From NCBI GenBank assembly GCA_002315855.1, contig DCIG01000053.1, forward strand, positions 1-15,364: a stretch of DNA of 15,364 bases, read 5' to 3'. The notes beneath the pieces are model-generated. The model saw nothing but the letters and a program-made list of their open reading frames with translations. It ran no database searches and was not told the origin of the DNA. Of the stretch, positions 1 to 7,100 are shown one piece after another; positions within the stretch are counted from its first letter, which is position 1, and each line of letters opens with the position of its first letter. This stretch comes from Lentisphaeria bacterium UBA1732 (GTDB lineage: Bacteria; Verrucomicrobiota; Lentisphaeria; Victivallales; UBA1829). The translations under genes were made by a program, and so were the position numbers.

Positions 1-332
1 TCCTTTTTTACATGAAATTCTGAATCAATTGTAAGTGTTTCTTTTTCACGGTCTGAATTGACTATCGTGCGGGTGTTGGGACGTGAAAGGGATATATTCA
101 GCTTAACCCCATTGAGCGGGTTTCCGTTTACATCCGTTACAGTTCCCTGAATATCGAATTGGGAGGAAGCAAGACGATTTTCTGTAACAAGATGAACCAT
201 TGTTTCCAACAACAGCATACGCGCATCTCCTGCAATGCTGCTGTCATTTGCGCACAGAGCCGCAGATGGCAAGAAAAAAGAAGCCGCAAGCAAGACGATG
301 ACATAAATAGTTTTGTTGATGAAAGATTTCAT
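1..332 (-). CDS. Exported protein with N-terminal Ig-like/carboxypeptidase-regulatory-like domain (3' end outside window)
   Basis: The first 110 residues are visible; the gene runs off the left edge. The start ATG (330-332) has an AGGAG ribosome site about 9 bases upstream. The N-terminus (MKSFINKTIYVIVLL...) is a classical signal peptide: Lys residues, a hydrophobic core, and a probable cut near the Ala-Leu-Cys-Ala segment around residues 26-29. Later residues FDIQGTVTDVNGNPLNGVKL match the beta-sandwich pattern of carboxypeptidase-regulatory-like or Ig-like domains, found in exported surface or adhesion proteins. The gene lies 41 bp after the large hydrolase gene with no promoter or terminator between, so the two are probably co-transcribed. 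Both proteins begin with a similar MKS..(N/S)KT leader. The catalytic or binding function, if any, lies outside the window. Confidence 0.75.
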   Translation of the reverse strand, partial: MKSFINKTIYVIVLLAASFFLPSAALCANDSSIAGDARMLLLETMVHLVTENRLASSQFDIQGTVTDVNGNPLNGVKLNISLSRPNTRTIVNSDREKETLTIDSEFHVKK

Positions 333-373
333 TTGTTGATCTCCTGAGAAATGTTATTTGTTGAGCCTTTGGA

Positions 374-3300
374 TTATTTTTGACTGCCAGGAATAATTTT
401 GGCTGATTTACTGAATGTTTTTTGATACCAAGGATATATTTGATAAAAGACAACATCCTTCATATCACTGTGTTCTTTTTCTCCCCAACCGAATTGTGTT
501 GCATCCTGATCAACAAGATTGTCCATCTTTCCTTTTAATTCCGAAGGATTCAACTCAAATTCAATATCCGGATTGCCTACTATGTTTGTCAGACCAATTG
601 GGTCTGTCAGATTGTTTTTGTATACCATAAGAAGCTCTGCAGCTTCATTCGCGATATTCATATCTTCGTTTTTGAAAGAAGATATAGCTTTGTTCAAGGG
701 AAGTGCTATAATCTCTAAGGCCCTTGAAACTGCTGTATCATTAGACGATGAAACTCTATGTCCCTGTTTCAGGAGCGCGGCAAATTCCGGCAAAGAATCT
801 TTTTCCGGAGTTCGATAATGATTATATGTCCGATTGTAATGGTTGTATTTGCCATCGCAGAATACGTTCCACATTTTCATTGCCTGTAAAGCATAATCCC
901 ATCCCGCAGTGGAATTAACAAAGTTATCAACAACCGCAAGGGCACTGTGTTCCGGTTGTCGAAACCAGTGAGACCACGAATGTTTTTCCAGGTCTGCGGC
1001 AACTTCAATTTCCTCGTTTTTGTTTTCTGGATTATAATACGGAGGTTGGGGATTTTTGCGGTATGGATAGACAATTTTATTCTTTTCACTTTTTCCTTTG
1101 TAATAGAGAGGGGCAGGATTCCTGAATGCATCACTCCATACTGCTCCCTCAATACTTACGACATTGTTAATTCTCAAATTAGATTTTTCACAACTAAGGA
1201 GGCGCAATGCTTCCCACATTACAAGATTGCCTAAACTATGAGCTGCTATATTTATCTGTACAGACTCCGGCAATGATTTAATAAAATTGCGAATGGCAGG
1301 TGCTGTTTGAAATGCTTGGAATACATCCGTATCAAAATGTATTTTATAAAATAATCTATCAATACTATCCCGAATTGCTTCCCACTCAATCGGATTATAA
1401 TCGCCGTTCCATGTAAGACCGATATAAGTACCTCGATAACCTGTCCAATACATTCTTCTGAAGAACACTCTGTTCGTGTCTACGGCATCGGCTTCTGTTA
1501 CATTAAAACCATGCAGGAAAAGAAAAACGTCTTTCGAAGGATCTCTGTTGTTTTTATTTGAAAATATTACTTCGTTTTTTCCATTGTCTAATGCAAAGGG
1601 TTTCCGATCAGGGAAATAACTGTCTTTACAACCATCCAAGCACGTTGGGTCATCGTAAATTTTAAATGTACTGTCAAGATCAGTAATCGAATCAAGCACA
1701 TATTGATCATCGTCAGTAGGATAACAATTAGTAAACGATAAATTGGAATAGGTGGCATAGTTCAGGCTCAAGGTATTTTGTCTGGTAGACCACATTTCAA
1801 AATATTTGTCGATGGGGCGGAATGTATACTTTGCACGATCAAGCAAAACTCCATCCTTTGCATCATTTGCATTCGCGAGGCATAGATAAAGAGAGATGCC
1901 CCCGGTTATTTCAGTCACAGAATTATTTAACGGCTTATAAACGCCAAACAAGCATGTTACATCTTGATTCGCGGAATGATTGTCTATTATAATTTGGCTG
2001 CTTGCTTGGTCAACCATTGTCTGTAAATTATTTAAAATACGTTCAACAGTAAGGTAACTCAAAATGTTATTAGGATTATTCATGTTTTCTGGGTGAGAAA
2101 CAATAATTCCTTCAGAGCCATGTTCAAGCTGCAAAATATATTTCATTCCGGCTGGCAATTTCGGCAAATTCATCAGCTTGACGGGGAACAGATTTTCAAA
2201 TCCATAGGAAGACTTATCATCATTTTTGACGGATGTTGAAGTAAGATTTTCTGCGTACCAGCCTTGGAAGCCGTCATGCTGATCCTTGATTTTGTAGTCA
2301 TTCTCATCAAGATCATACTTTGAATCATTATTCGTATTTAAGACAACTTTTCCTTCAATAATTTTCAGTTTGATTGATTTTGACCCTATCGCGGTGTTCC
2401 CGTAGAAAAGAGTTGCAGTTACTTCTTCATAATTGTTGCTGGGATTGATACCTTCCAAGTACAAATCTTTATGTTTAGAAAAGGCAGAAGAAACACCAGT
2501 TTCAGGAAACAGGGTGGATAAAGGAATTTGTGTATTGGGTGCCCAATAATTACCGCTACTTTGGGATGCACTCAATCTTCCAGTTTTGCGTTCAGAGGAA
2601 GAAGTAATTGATGATGATGGGGACGAAGTCCAAACACGAAGTGTTCCTTTCTTGAAAACAGTGTAATCATAATACACATCTTTCGTTTTTCTCCCAAACA
2701 TATCCTTTAGATTACTGCCATCGACCCTTTTTGTGGTGCCTGATACTGATGATACTCCGTTATATGCAATCTTGACCTTGCAATTACTTTTGGATAAATT
2801 TCCGATGTCAACATATAAATCCGCTTTTATTATTGACGTCTCATTTTCCCGTTTCCCAAAATTTGCATAATCCGGCTTCCCAGACTCAGATTCATCTGCG
2901 ATATTGGTTGCCAGAATGGAATCATATTCACTGGTTCCATTTGGACGAATCGGATCAGCAACTGTTAAGTCCAAATCCACAACGACAACTTCTATCTTCC
3001 GAGTAACAGGTTGTTCGTATGAGTCGCTTTTTACCGTTATCACATAAGTACCATATTTATAAGAGGGGTTTGCTTGATAAATTTTTTTCGTTTGCGTACT
3101 CCCTGATTTTTGTACAAGGCCGCTTTGGATTGGATTGCCGTTTACAGCATATCCGTCTATTGTCCATGTCGGATTATTGGCGGGGAATTGATCTCCCTGC
3201 ACTAATTGAGCCTCTATTGTGAATTCGTTTCCTGCAAGTACATAAAGCGTTTGAATCTCAGAATCCTTAACCTCAACACTGTTGTATCCATCGGATTCGC

Positions 3301-3550
3301 CAATAAGCTTAAAATCCAATGCCGGAAATTCTCTATAACTTTCAGGTGTTTCTAATTTACCTGCAGGACTCGTTGACGATTGTGTCCCCGAATTGTAGGA
3401 AATAGCCGCGAACATATTCAAGAAAAGGTTTCCTCCGGACTGTTTCTCCTGTGCTGAGACAGTGATTATACCGAGGAATGCGGCAGCTGACAGGAGAAAC
3501 ACTGTGGTGATTCTCCTCAGGAACGAAGTTTTTGAGAAACACGACTTCAT
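374..3550 (-). CDS. Very large exported protein with alpha/beta-hydrolase (lipase/esterase-like) domain
   Basis: 1058 residues. Residues 1-34 form a signal peptide ending VSAQ, so the product is exported. Roughly residues 65-195 look like an Ig-like beta domain (LYVLAGNEFTIEAQL ... GTYVITVKSDSY). The middle is Ser/Thr/Asn-rich beta sequence without a family I recognise. From about 660 there is an alpha/beta-hydrolase fold: FLFLHGFN (His680, oxyanion-hole strand), then AAHSLGN with the likely nucleophile Ser772, E801 as a possible acid, and H868 (QPEHSA) as the likely base. The nucleophile elbow has Ala where the GxSxG motif has its first Gly. The fold resembles DUF900/PGAP1-type serine hydrolases, so a lipase, esterase or acyltransferase role is inferred; the substrate is unknown. 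The last 150 residues are alpha-rich. An AAAGGA site lies about 10 bases before the ATG, and a promoter lies at 3614-3641. Confidence 0.85.
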   Translation of the reverse strand: MKSCFSKTSFLRRITTVFLLSAAAFLGIITVSAQEKQSGGNLFLNMFAAISYNSGTQSSTSPAGKLETPESYREFPALDFKLIGESDGYNSVEVKDSEIQTLYVLAGNEFTIEAQLVQGDQFPANNPTWTIDGYAVNGNPIQSGLVQKSGSTQTKKIYQANPSYKYGTYVITVKSDSYEQPVTRKIEVVVVDLDLTVADPIRPNGTSEYDSILATNIADESESGKPDYANFGKRENETSIIKADLYVDIGNLSKSNCKVKIAYNGVSSVSGTTKRVDGSNLKDMFGRKTKDVYYDYTVFKKGTLRVWTSSPSSSITSSSERKTGRLSASQSSGNYWAPNTQIPLSTLFPETGVSSAFSKHKDLYLEGINPSNNYEEVTATLFYGNTAIGSKSIKLKIIEGKVVLNTNNDSKYDLDENDYKIKDQHDGFQGWYAENLTSTSVKNDDKSSYGFENLFPVKLMNLPKLPAGMKYILQLEHGSEGIIVSHPENMNNPNNILSYLTVERILNNLQTMVDQASSQIIIDNHSANQDVTCLFGVYKPLNNSVTEITGGISLYLCLANANDAKDGVLLDRAKYTFRPIDKYFEMWSTRQNTLSLNYATYSNLSFTNCYPTDDDQYVLDSITDLDSTFKIYDDPTCLDGCKDSYFPDRKPFALDNGKNEVIFSNKNNRDPSKDVFLFLHGFNVTEADAVDTNRVFFRRMYWTGYRGTYIGLTWNGDYNPIEWEAIRDSIDRLFYKIHFDTDVFQAFQTAPAIRNFIKSLPESVQINIAAHSLGNLVMWEALRLLSCEKSNLRINNVVSIEGAVWSDAFRNPAPLYYKGKSEKNKIVYPYRKNPQPPYYNPENKNEEIEVAADLEKHSWSHWFRQPEHSALAVVDNFVNSTAGWDYALQAMKMWNVFCDGKYNHYNRTYNHYRTPEKDSLPEFAALLKQGHRVSSSNDTAVSRALEIIALPLNKAISSFKNEDMNIANEAAELLMVYKNNLTDPIGLTNIVGNPDIEFELNPSELKGKMDNLVDQDATQFGWGEKEHSDMKDVVFYQIYPWYQKTFSKSAKIIPGSQK

Positions 3551-3613
3551 TTTTCAGGAATCCTTTCTTTGCTCAAGAGAAAATGAAAAAATATGATTGC
3601 AAAAGACTTACGC

Positions 3614-3641
3614 ATTATATACTGTAGTTCAATTTGTTCAA
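3614..3641 (-). promoter_or_regulatory. Predicted sigma-70 promoter for the large hydrolase gene
   Basis: On the minus strand, -35 TTGAAC (3636-3641), a 16-bp spacer and a perfect -10 TATAAT (3614-3619). The expected start is near 3607, giving a 5' leader of about 57 nt before the ATG at 3550. The promoter sits just downstream of the hairpin terminator at 3651-3677. Confidence 0.6.
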
Positions 3642-3650
3642 AATACAAGT

Positions 3651-3677
3651 AAAAAACTTACGAAAACGAAGTTTTTT
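3651..3677 (-). terminator. Intrinsic terminator, probably bidirectional
   Basis: The plus strand reads AAAAAACTT, one unpaired A, CG, a loop of AAAA, CG, AAGTTTTTT. This is an 11-bp stem with one bulge, an A-run on one side and a T-run on the other, so it can work in both directions. It lies between the stop of the 97-residue minus-strand gene (3747) and the promoter of the hydrolase gene, where it would insulate the two units. The stem is mostly A/T. Confidence 0.6.
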
Positions 3678-3746
3678 ATCACAATAGCTTTTTCTTAAAC
3701 ATAGATACATTCATGACATACACCTGCAATGGCCAAACGTTCCCCC

Positions 3747-4040
3747 TCAATACCTCTCCCACTCCGCATACTGTTCCTTGGTATAGATTTCTGCATACTT
3801 GTTACCGACGAGAGCCCACAGAAACTGCTCGGCGGCAAGTTCGGGATCATCGGCGAGCTGAATGTCAATGCCGATTCCGGCCAAAGTCTGGCGCATGAAG
3901 TCAGCCTGCGTCATGCTGGCGGTGAACGGATTCAGCTTCATGCCCTCGACGATGTCGGAGTTGGTTTGGCCGAAGAAGAATTCTCCGGTACAGCGGACTG
4001 GACGACCTTGCAGGTCGGTTTCGTGGATTCGGATTATCAT
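3747..4040 (-). CDS. Hypothetical 97-residue protein
   Basis: I chose the ATG at 4038-4040 because AGGAGAG lies 4 bases upstream of it. The open frame extends another 40 codons upstream (to 4160), but that part is basic, low in complexity and has no ribosome site. The product starts MIIRIHETDLQGRPVRCTGE and ends TKEQYAEWERY. It is soluble and acidic, with a beta-type N-terminus and a helical C-terminal half (DPELAAEQFLWALVGNKYAEIY). There is no signal peptide or membrane segment, and I recognise no family. The reading frame, ribosome site and a terminator about 70 bp past the stop support a real single-gene unit. No convincing promoter was found upstream. Its codon use looks like that of the other window genes. 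Confidence 0.6.
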   Translation of the reverse strand: MIIRIHETDLQGRPVRCTGEFFFGQTNSDIVEGMKLNPFTASMTQADFMRQTLAGIGIDIQLADDPELAAEQFLWALVGNKYAEIYTKEQYAEWERY

Positions 4041-4525
4041 GGATACTCTCCTGTATTGTGGCATCTTTCGTGAAGAGGACGATTTCTTTGGCACATACCG
4101 CTGATAGCATGCACGACCGTCATCCACACCGGGTGGCGATTTTTTTTGTGCCTTTTTCACTGGTAAAAGTATTTGAAAGCACCGGGGGAGAGAAAAACAG
4201 AGAAAGTCGCTTTCCTATACTCGTTACAAATGCTTTTGAGGTGAGCAAACCTTGATTTTAGACCAACAACTTTTCAAAATGATATGTTTCCCGGTAAAAA
4301 AATGCCACCTTACGACGGTTTTGGTGCGAGAATACTTTTTGTAACCCTGTTTTGTGCTTGAGCATTCGAGAAAAGCAAAGTTGGCTACTTTTACAAACAG
4401 AGAAAAAGCCGGTTTCCGGCACCGGATTCCATCGAAAAACAGCCAGAAAGGACTTCTCATCCGTTGCGGAAAGAAAACGGAAAGGCGACACAAGTCTGCG
4501 GAGGCCAGGGAGTTAAGCAGGTAAT
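4041..4525. other. Long intergenic region without a recognisable gene
   Basis: About 485 bases with only short overlapping frames in several phases, none with a good ribosome site or family-like sequence. The left 100 bases are the leader of the 97-residue gene. The one clear structure is a short GC hairpin followed by a T-run in the minus direction at 4403-4420, listed separately. A small RNA or decayed gene cannot be excluded. Confidence 0.5.
4403..4420 (-). terminator. Short GC-rich hairpin with T-run (possible second terminator or sRNA end)
   Basis: On the minus strand GCCGG-AAA-CCGGC is followed by TTTTTCTCT. The five-bp pure G/C stem with a triloop and U-tract is a compact intrinsic terminator shape. 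It lies about 105 bp beyond the main tRNA-Pro terminator, so it is either a backup or the end of an unannotated small transcript. Confidence 0.4.
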
Positions 4526-4556
4526 AAAAAACCGTCAAACCAATAGTTGATGACGG
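4526..4556 (-). terminator. Intrinsic terminator of tRNA-Pro
   Basis: On the minus strand CCGTCA (4551-4556) pairs with TGACGG (4532-4537), and an inner AAC/GTT helix extends the hairpin. It is followed at once by TTTTTT (4526-4531). It starts about 16 bases after the tRNA CCA end, the expected place. Confidence 0.75.
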
Positions 4557-4571
4557 ATGAGCATACAAAAA

Positions 4572-4647
4572 TGGTCGGGGTAGTGAGACTCGAACTCACG
4601 ACACCATGCTCCCAAAGCATGTACGCTACCAACTGCGCTATACCCCG
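4572..4647 (-). tRNA. tRNA-Pro(TGG)
   Basis: 76-nt cloverleaf on the minus strand. The acceptor CGGGGTA pairs with TACCCCG. The D arm is GCGCAGTTGGTAGCG. The anticodon stem CATGC/GCATG encloses loop TTTGGGA with anticodon TGG, which reads proline CCN codons. The T arm GTGAG-TTCGAGT-CTCAC is intact. The discriminator is A and CCA is encoded (4572-4574). It has its own promoter (4662-4690) and terminator (4526-4556), so it is a single-gene unit with a leader of about 8 nt. Confidence 0.97.
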
Positions 4648-4661
4648 ATCGAATGAATTAT

Positions 4662-4690
4662 ACTATATCATGTTTTTCCGTAAAAATCAA
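4662..4690 (-). promoter_or_regulatory. Predicted promoter of tRNA-Pro
   Basis: On the minus strand, TTGATT (4685-4690), a 17-bp spacer and TATAGT (4662-4667). The predicted start is near 4655, 8 bases before the mature tRNA end. An overlapping alternative is TTTACG (4679-4684), 16 bp, TATAAT (4657-4662). The hexamers and spacing of the first choice equal those of the divergent rnpB promoter. Confidence 0.65.
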
Positions 4691-4909
4691 ATGAGAACAT
4701 GAAAAAGGCGTTCAAAAAGGCTGAAAAAGGATTGTTTCTTTCCCATATCAGACAGCAGTGTTCTCATGCGATGTATGCAGAGAATCATGCGGTGGAAGCA
4801 AATGCGGAATTTTGCACATCGGATTGCCAAAACATCAGTGCAATCGACATCAAAAGAAGCCAATGATAACACACTCTCGCCTTTATCGTCCTGATTTTCA
4901 TCATTTCAA

Positions 4910-4938
4910 TTGATTTTTTCAGCGATATGCTGTATAGT
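4910..4938 (+). promoter_or_regulatory. Predicted promoter of rnpB
   Basis: -35 TTGATT (4910-4915), a 17-bp spacer, and -10 TATAGT (4933-4938). The predicted start is at about 4945, within two bases of the first strand of the RNase P P1 helix (4947), which supports both calls. Confidence 0.75.
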
Positions 4939-4946
4939 ATTAGGAT

Positions 4947-5294
4947 GTGAATTGGACGGCGGCCGCCTTCGGTTGCAAGACCGGGGGAGGAAAGTCCGGA
5001 CTCCACAGAGCAGGAAGTCCCTCTGTAATGGAAGGATACTGCGGCGAAAAGCCGCGGGAAGGAAAGCGCAACAGAAAACAAACCGCCGCATTTCGGTGCG
5101 GTAAGGGTGAAAAGGCGGTGTAAGAGACCACCGGAGACATGAGTAATTGTGTCTGCCTGGCAAGCCCATTCCGGAGCAAGACCAAATAGGGAACGAGTTG
5201 CTGCTCGCAGCATTTGAGTTCCGGGTACTGGTCGCTTAGACAGATGGTCGCCGCTTGCTATGCAAGTACAGAATCCGGCTTATGTCCAGTTCAC
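4947..5294 (+). ncRNA. rnpB: RNase P RNA, bacterial class A
   Basis: This is the catalytic RNA that trims 5' leaders from precursor tRNAs, acting with the RnpA protein. The ends are set by the P1 helix: GTGAATTGGAC at the start pairs over 11 bp with GTCCAGTTCAC at the end. The universally conserved core is present: GAGGAAAGTCCGGACTCC (from about 4985), AAGGGTGAAAAGG and GTGTAAGAGACCACCG (P10-P12 region), GGAGCAAGACCAAATAGG (from about 5174), and ACAGAATCCGGCTTAT near the 3' end. At 348 nt it has the usual class A length. The CCA-binding loop region reads GGC-AAG at 5159-5164, where E. coli has GGT-AAA. No T-rich terminator follows. The next gene begins about 50 bases later, so readthrough into it is likely. 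Confidence 0.97.
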
Positions 5295-5344
5295 ATTTTC
5301 CATCGCATTCAATCTGAAATTCATGCTCTTCAGCAGGAATGAAA

Positions 5345-6451
5345 ATGAACATCACTTACATCATCACGGAGTTGACACCCGCAGGTGCGGAGCGAATCGT
5401 GGCATCGCTGGTGCAGCAGATGTCGGTCCGCGGTCATTCCTGCTCGGTCATTTCATTGATGCCGCGCCCGGAGAATACCGGAATTGTGGAACAATTCGAG
5501 CGTAATGGTGTACCTGTAAAATTTCTGAATGCGAAAAAAAGAGACGCATGGAAATTGCCTTTCCTGCTTCGTAAAGCAATTCGCGATTTTGAGCCGGATG
5601 TTGTTCACGCGCATCTGATGCACCCGAATTTGCTGTCGCGGATTGCGCTGTTCGGCACAGACATTCCGCTGGTGAATACGATTCATATTTCGGAACACCG
5701 TGCCGGGTATCAACGCCTTTTCTTCATGGACAGGCTGACCTTTTCCCTGGCGGATGCAGTTACTGCGGTGTCCCGTACTTCTGCGGAATTTCATGCTCGC
5801 ATGTGCGGTCTGCCGGAAACTGCAATTCAGGTGATTGAAAATGGCATTCAGCCGGTCATTCCGGCGAATACGGATGAATGCCATGCAATGATGCAAAAAT
5901 GCGGTCTCATGGATTGTTCCAAAATCATTGGCAGTATTGGACGATTGAATCAGCAGAAAGGTTTCGATCGGCTGCTTTCGGCTTTGCCGGAACTTGCGAA
6001 CCGTGTTCCGGCCGGAGAAAAATGGGGAATCCTTATCTTTGGCGAAGGCGAAGACCGCCCGAAACTGGAACAGATGATTTCGGAGTTCAAGGATGCGCGT
6101 CTGAAAATTGCTTTGCCGGGCTTTCGCACGGATGCGTCTTCTCTGATGACACTCTTTCATGCGTTTGTGATGCCGTCGCGCTACGAAGGTTACGGGCTGG
6201 CGTTGTCCGAAGCAATGACGCTGGGATTGCCTGTCGTTATTTCCGGCTGCGATTCACTCCCCGGACTATGCGCCAAGTATCATGGCTTTTGTGCTTCCGT
6301 GGATTTTGAAGCACAAAATTGGAAAAATGAGCTTGCGGATTCGCTGGCACACGCTGTGCAGGCACCTCGTTCAGCTCCGTATTTGCACAATTCCTGCGGT
6401 CAGATGGCCGCAGATTATGAATTTTTATACTCAAAACTTACCAAAGAATAG
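5345..6451 (+). CDS. GT4-family glycosyltransferase
   Basis: 368 residues from the second of two close ATGs. AGGA (5335-5338) abuts the first ATG (5339) but lies 6 bases before the second, so 5345 is preferred. The protein is a retaining GT-B glycosyltransferase. The N-terminal acceptor domain begins MNITYIITELTPAGAER, the glycine-rich start of GT4 enzymes, and has DVVHAHLMHPN (85-95). The C-terminal nucleotide-sugar domain has GSIGRLNQQKGFD (196-208), LIFGEGEDRP, and the EX7E motif in PSRYEGYGLALSEA (E281 and E289). There is no signal or membrane segment, so it is cytosolic or peripheral. It probably adds a sugar to a surface glycan or lipid, but donor and acceptor cannot be read from sequence. 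It heads a row of co-directional genes directly after rnpB, 8 bp before rdgB. Confidence 0.9.
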   Translation: MNITYIITELTPAGAERIVASLVQQMSVRGHSCSVISLMPRPENTGIVEQFERNGVPVKFLNAKKRDAWKLPFLLRKAIRDFEPDVVHAHLMHPNLLSRIALFGTDIPLVNTIHISEHRAGYQRLFFMDRLTFSLADAVTAVSRTSAEFHARMCGLPETAIQVIENGIQPVIPANTDECHAMMQKCGLMDCSKIIGSIGRLNQQKGFDRLLSALPELANRVPAGEKWGILIFGEGEDRPKLEQMISEFKDARLKIALPGFRTDASSLMTLFHAFVMPSRYEGYGLALSEAMTLGLPVVISGCDSLPGLCAKYHGFCASVDFEAQNWKNELADSLAHAVQAPRSAPYLHNSCGQMAADYEFLYSKLTKE

Positions 6452-6459
6452 GATGACTT

Positions 6460-7080
6460 ATGCTTCAGATTCTTGCCGGAACCACCAATCAACATAAAAT
6501 TGAAGAATTTACCGGAATGCTGGGCGATTTGGCGGACAAGGTTGTTTTCGTCAATCCGAATACTCTGCGCAATTTCCCAGAACTGACCGAAAACGGTACA
6601 ACCTTTGAGGAAAATGCCAGACAGAAAGCCGAACAGGCCTCAGCTTTCGCCGATGCCGCCGCAATGGCGGATGACTCCGGTTTGGAAGTCCTGGCTCTGG
6701 ATGGCGCTCCGGGTATCTATTCGGCCCGTTATGCAGGCGAAGACGCGACCAATGAACAGCGTATCACGAAACTGCTGAACGCCATGCAGGGCATTACGGA
6801 CCGCCGCGCTCGTTTTGTATGCGTGATTGCGCTTGCCTATCGAGGCGAAGTCGTGGCGACATTCCGAGGCGAAGTGAACGGCGTTATCGCAGATGCTCCG
6901 AAAGGAACCAATGGATTCGGCTATGATCCCGTGTTCATCCCGGAAGGCTATACAAAATCTTTCGGTGAACTTGGCGAAGACGTCAAATCACAAATCAGCC
7001 ACCGTGCCCATGCGTTTGCGCAAACCTGCGACTTCATCCGCGAAGAGCTTGCCAGCATGGATGATTTTGAGTTCGTTTGA
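6460..7080 (+). CDS. rdgB: XTP/dITP pyrophosphatase (RdgB/HAM1 family)
   Basis: 206 residues, the normal family length. The enzyme splits non-canonical purine nucleoside triphosphates (dITP, ITP, XTP) to monophosphate and pyrophosphate, keeping hypoxanthine and xanthine out of DNA and RNA. Family motifs in order: GTTNQHKIEEF (7-17), FEENARQKA (49-57), ADDSGLEVLALDGAPGIYSAR (70-90, with the metal/catalytic aspartates), GTNGFGYDPVF (149-159), and SHRAHA (180-185). No key residue is missing. The start ATG lies 8 bp after the glycosyltransferase stop, with AGGATGA just before it. This points to translation from a shared transcript. A separate DNA glycosylase gene for deaminated bases lies at the right end of the window. 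Confidence 0.97.
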   Translation: MLQILAGTTNQHKIEEFTGMLGDLADKVVFVNPNTLRNFPELTENGTTFEENARQKAEQASAFADAAAMADDSGLEVLALDGAPGIYSARYAGEDATNEQRITKLLNAMQGITDRRARFVCVIALAYRGEVVATFRGEVNGVIADAPKGTNGFGYDPVFIPEGYTKSFGELGEDVKSQISHRAHAFAQTCDFIREELASMDDFEFV

Positions 7081-7100
7081 TTTTACGGGAATCTCTTGAG

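Noticed and set aside
4224..4568. Minus-strand frames of 77-114 codons in the intergenic region
   Set aside because: They run through the tRNA-Pro terminator and the second hairpin, lack ribosome sites and have random-looking composition.
4699..4866. Open frame of 55 codons on the plus strand between tRNA-Pro and rnpB (MKKAFKKAEKGLF...)
   Set aside because: It has no ribosome site, starts beside the tRNA-Pro promoter, ends before the rnpB promoter and has no family-like sequence; chance is sufficient.
5453..6160. Long minus-strand frame of 235 codons opposite the glycosyltransferase
   Set aside because: It is the antisense shadow of a clearly recognised gene, with no motif or ribosome site of its own.
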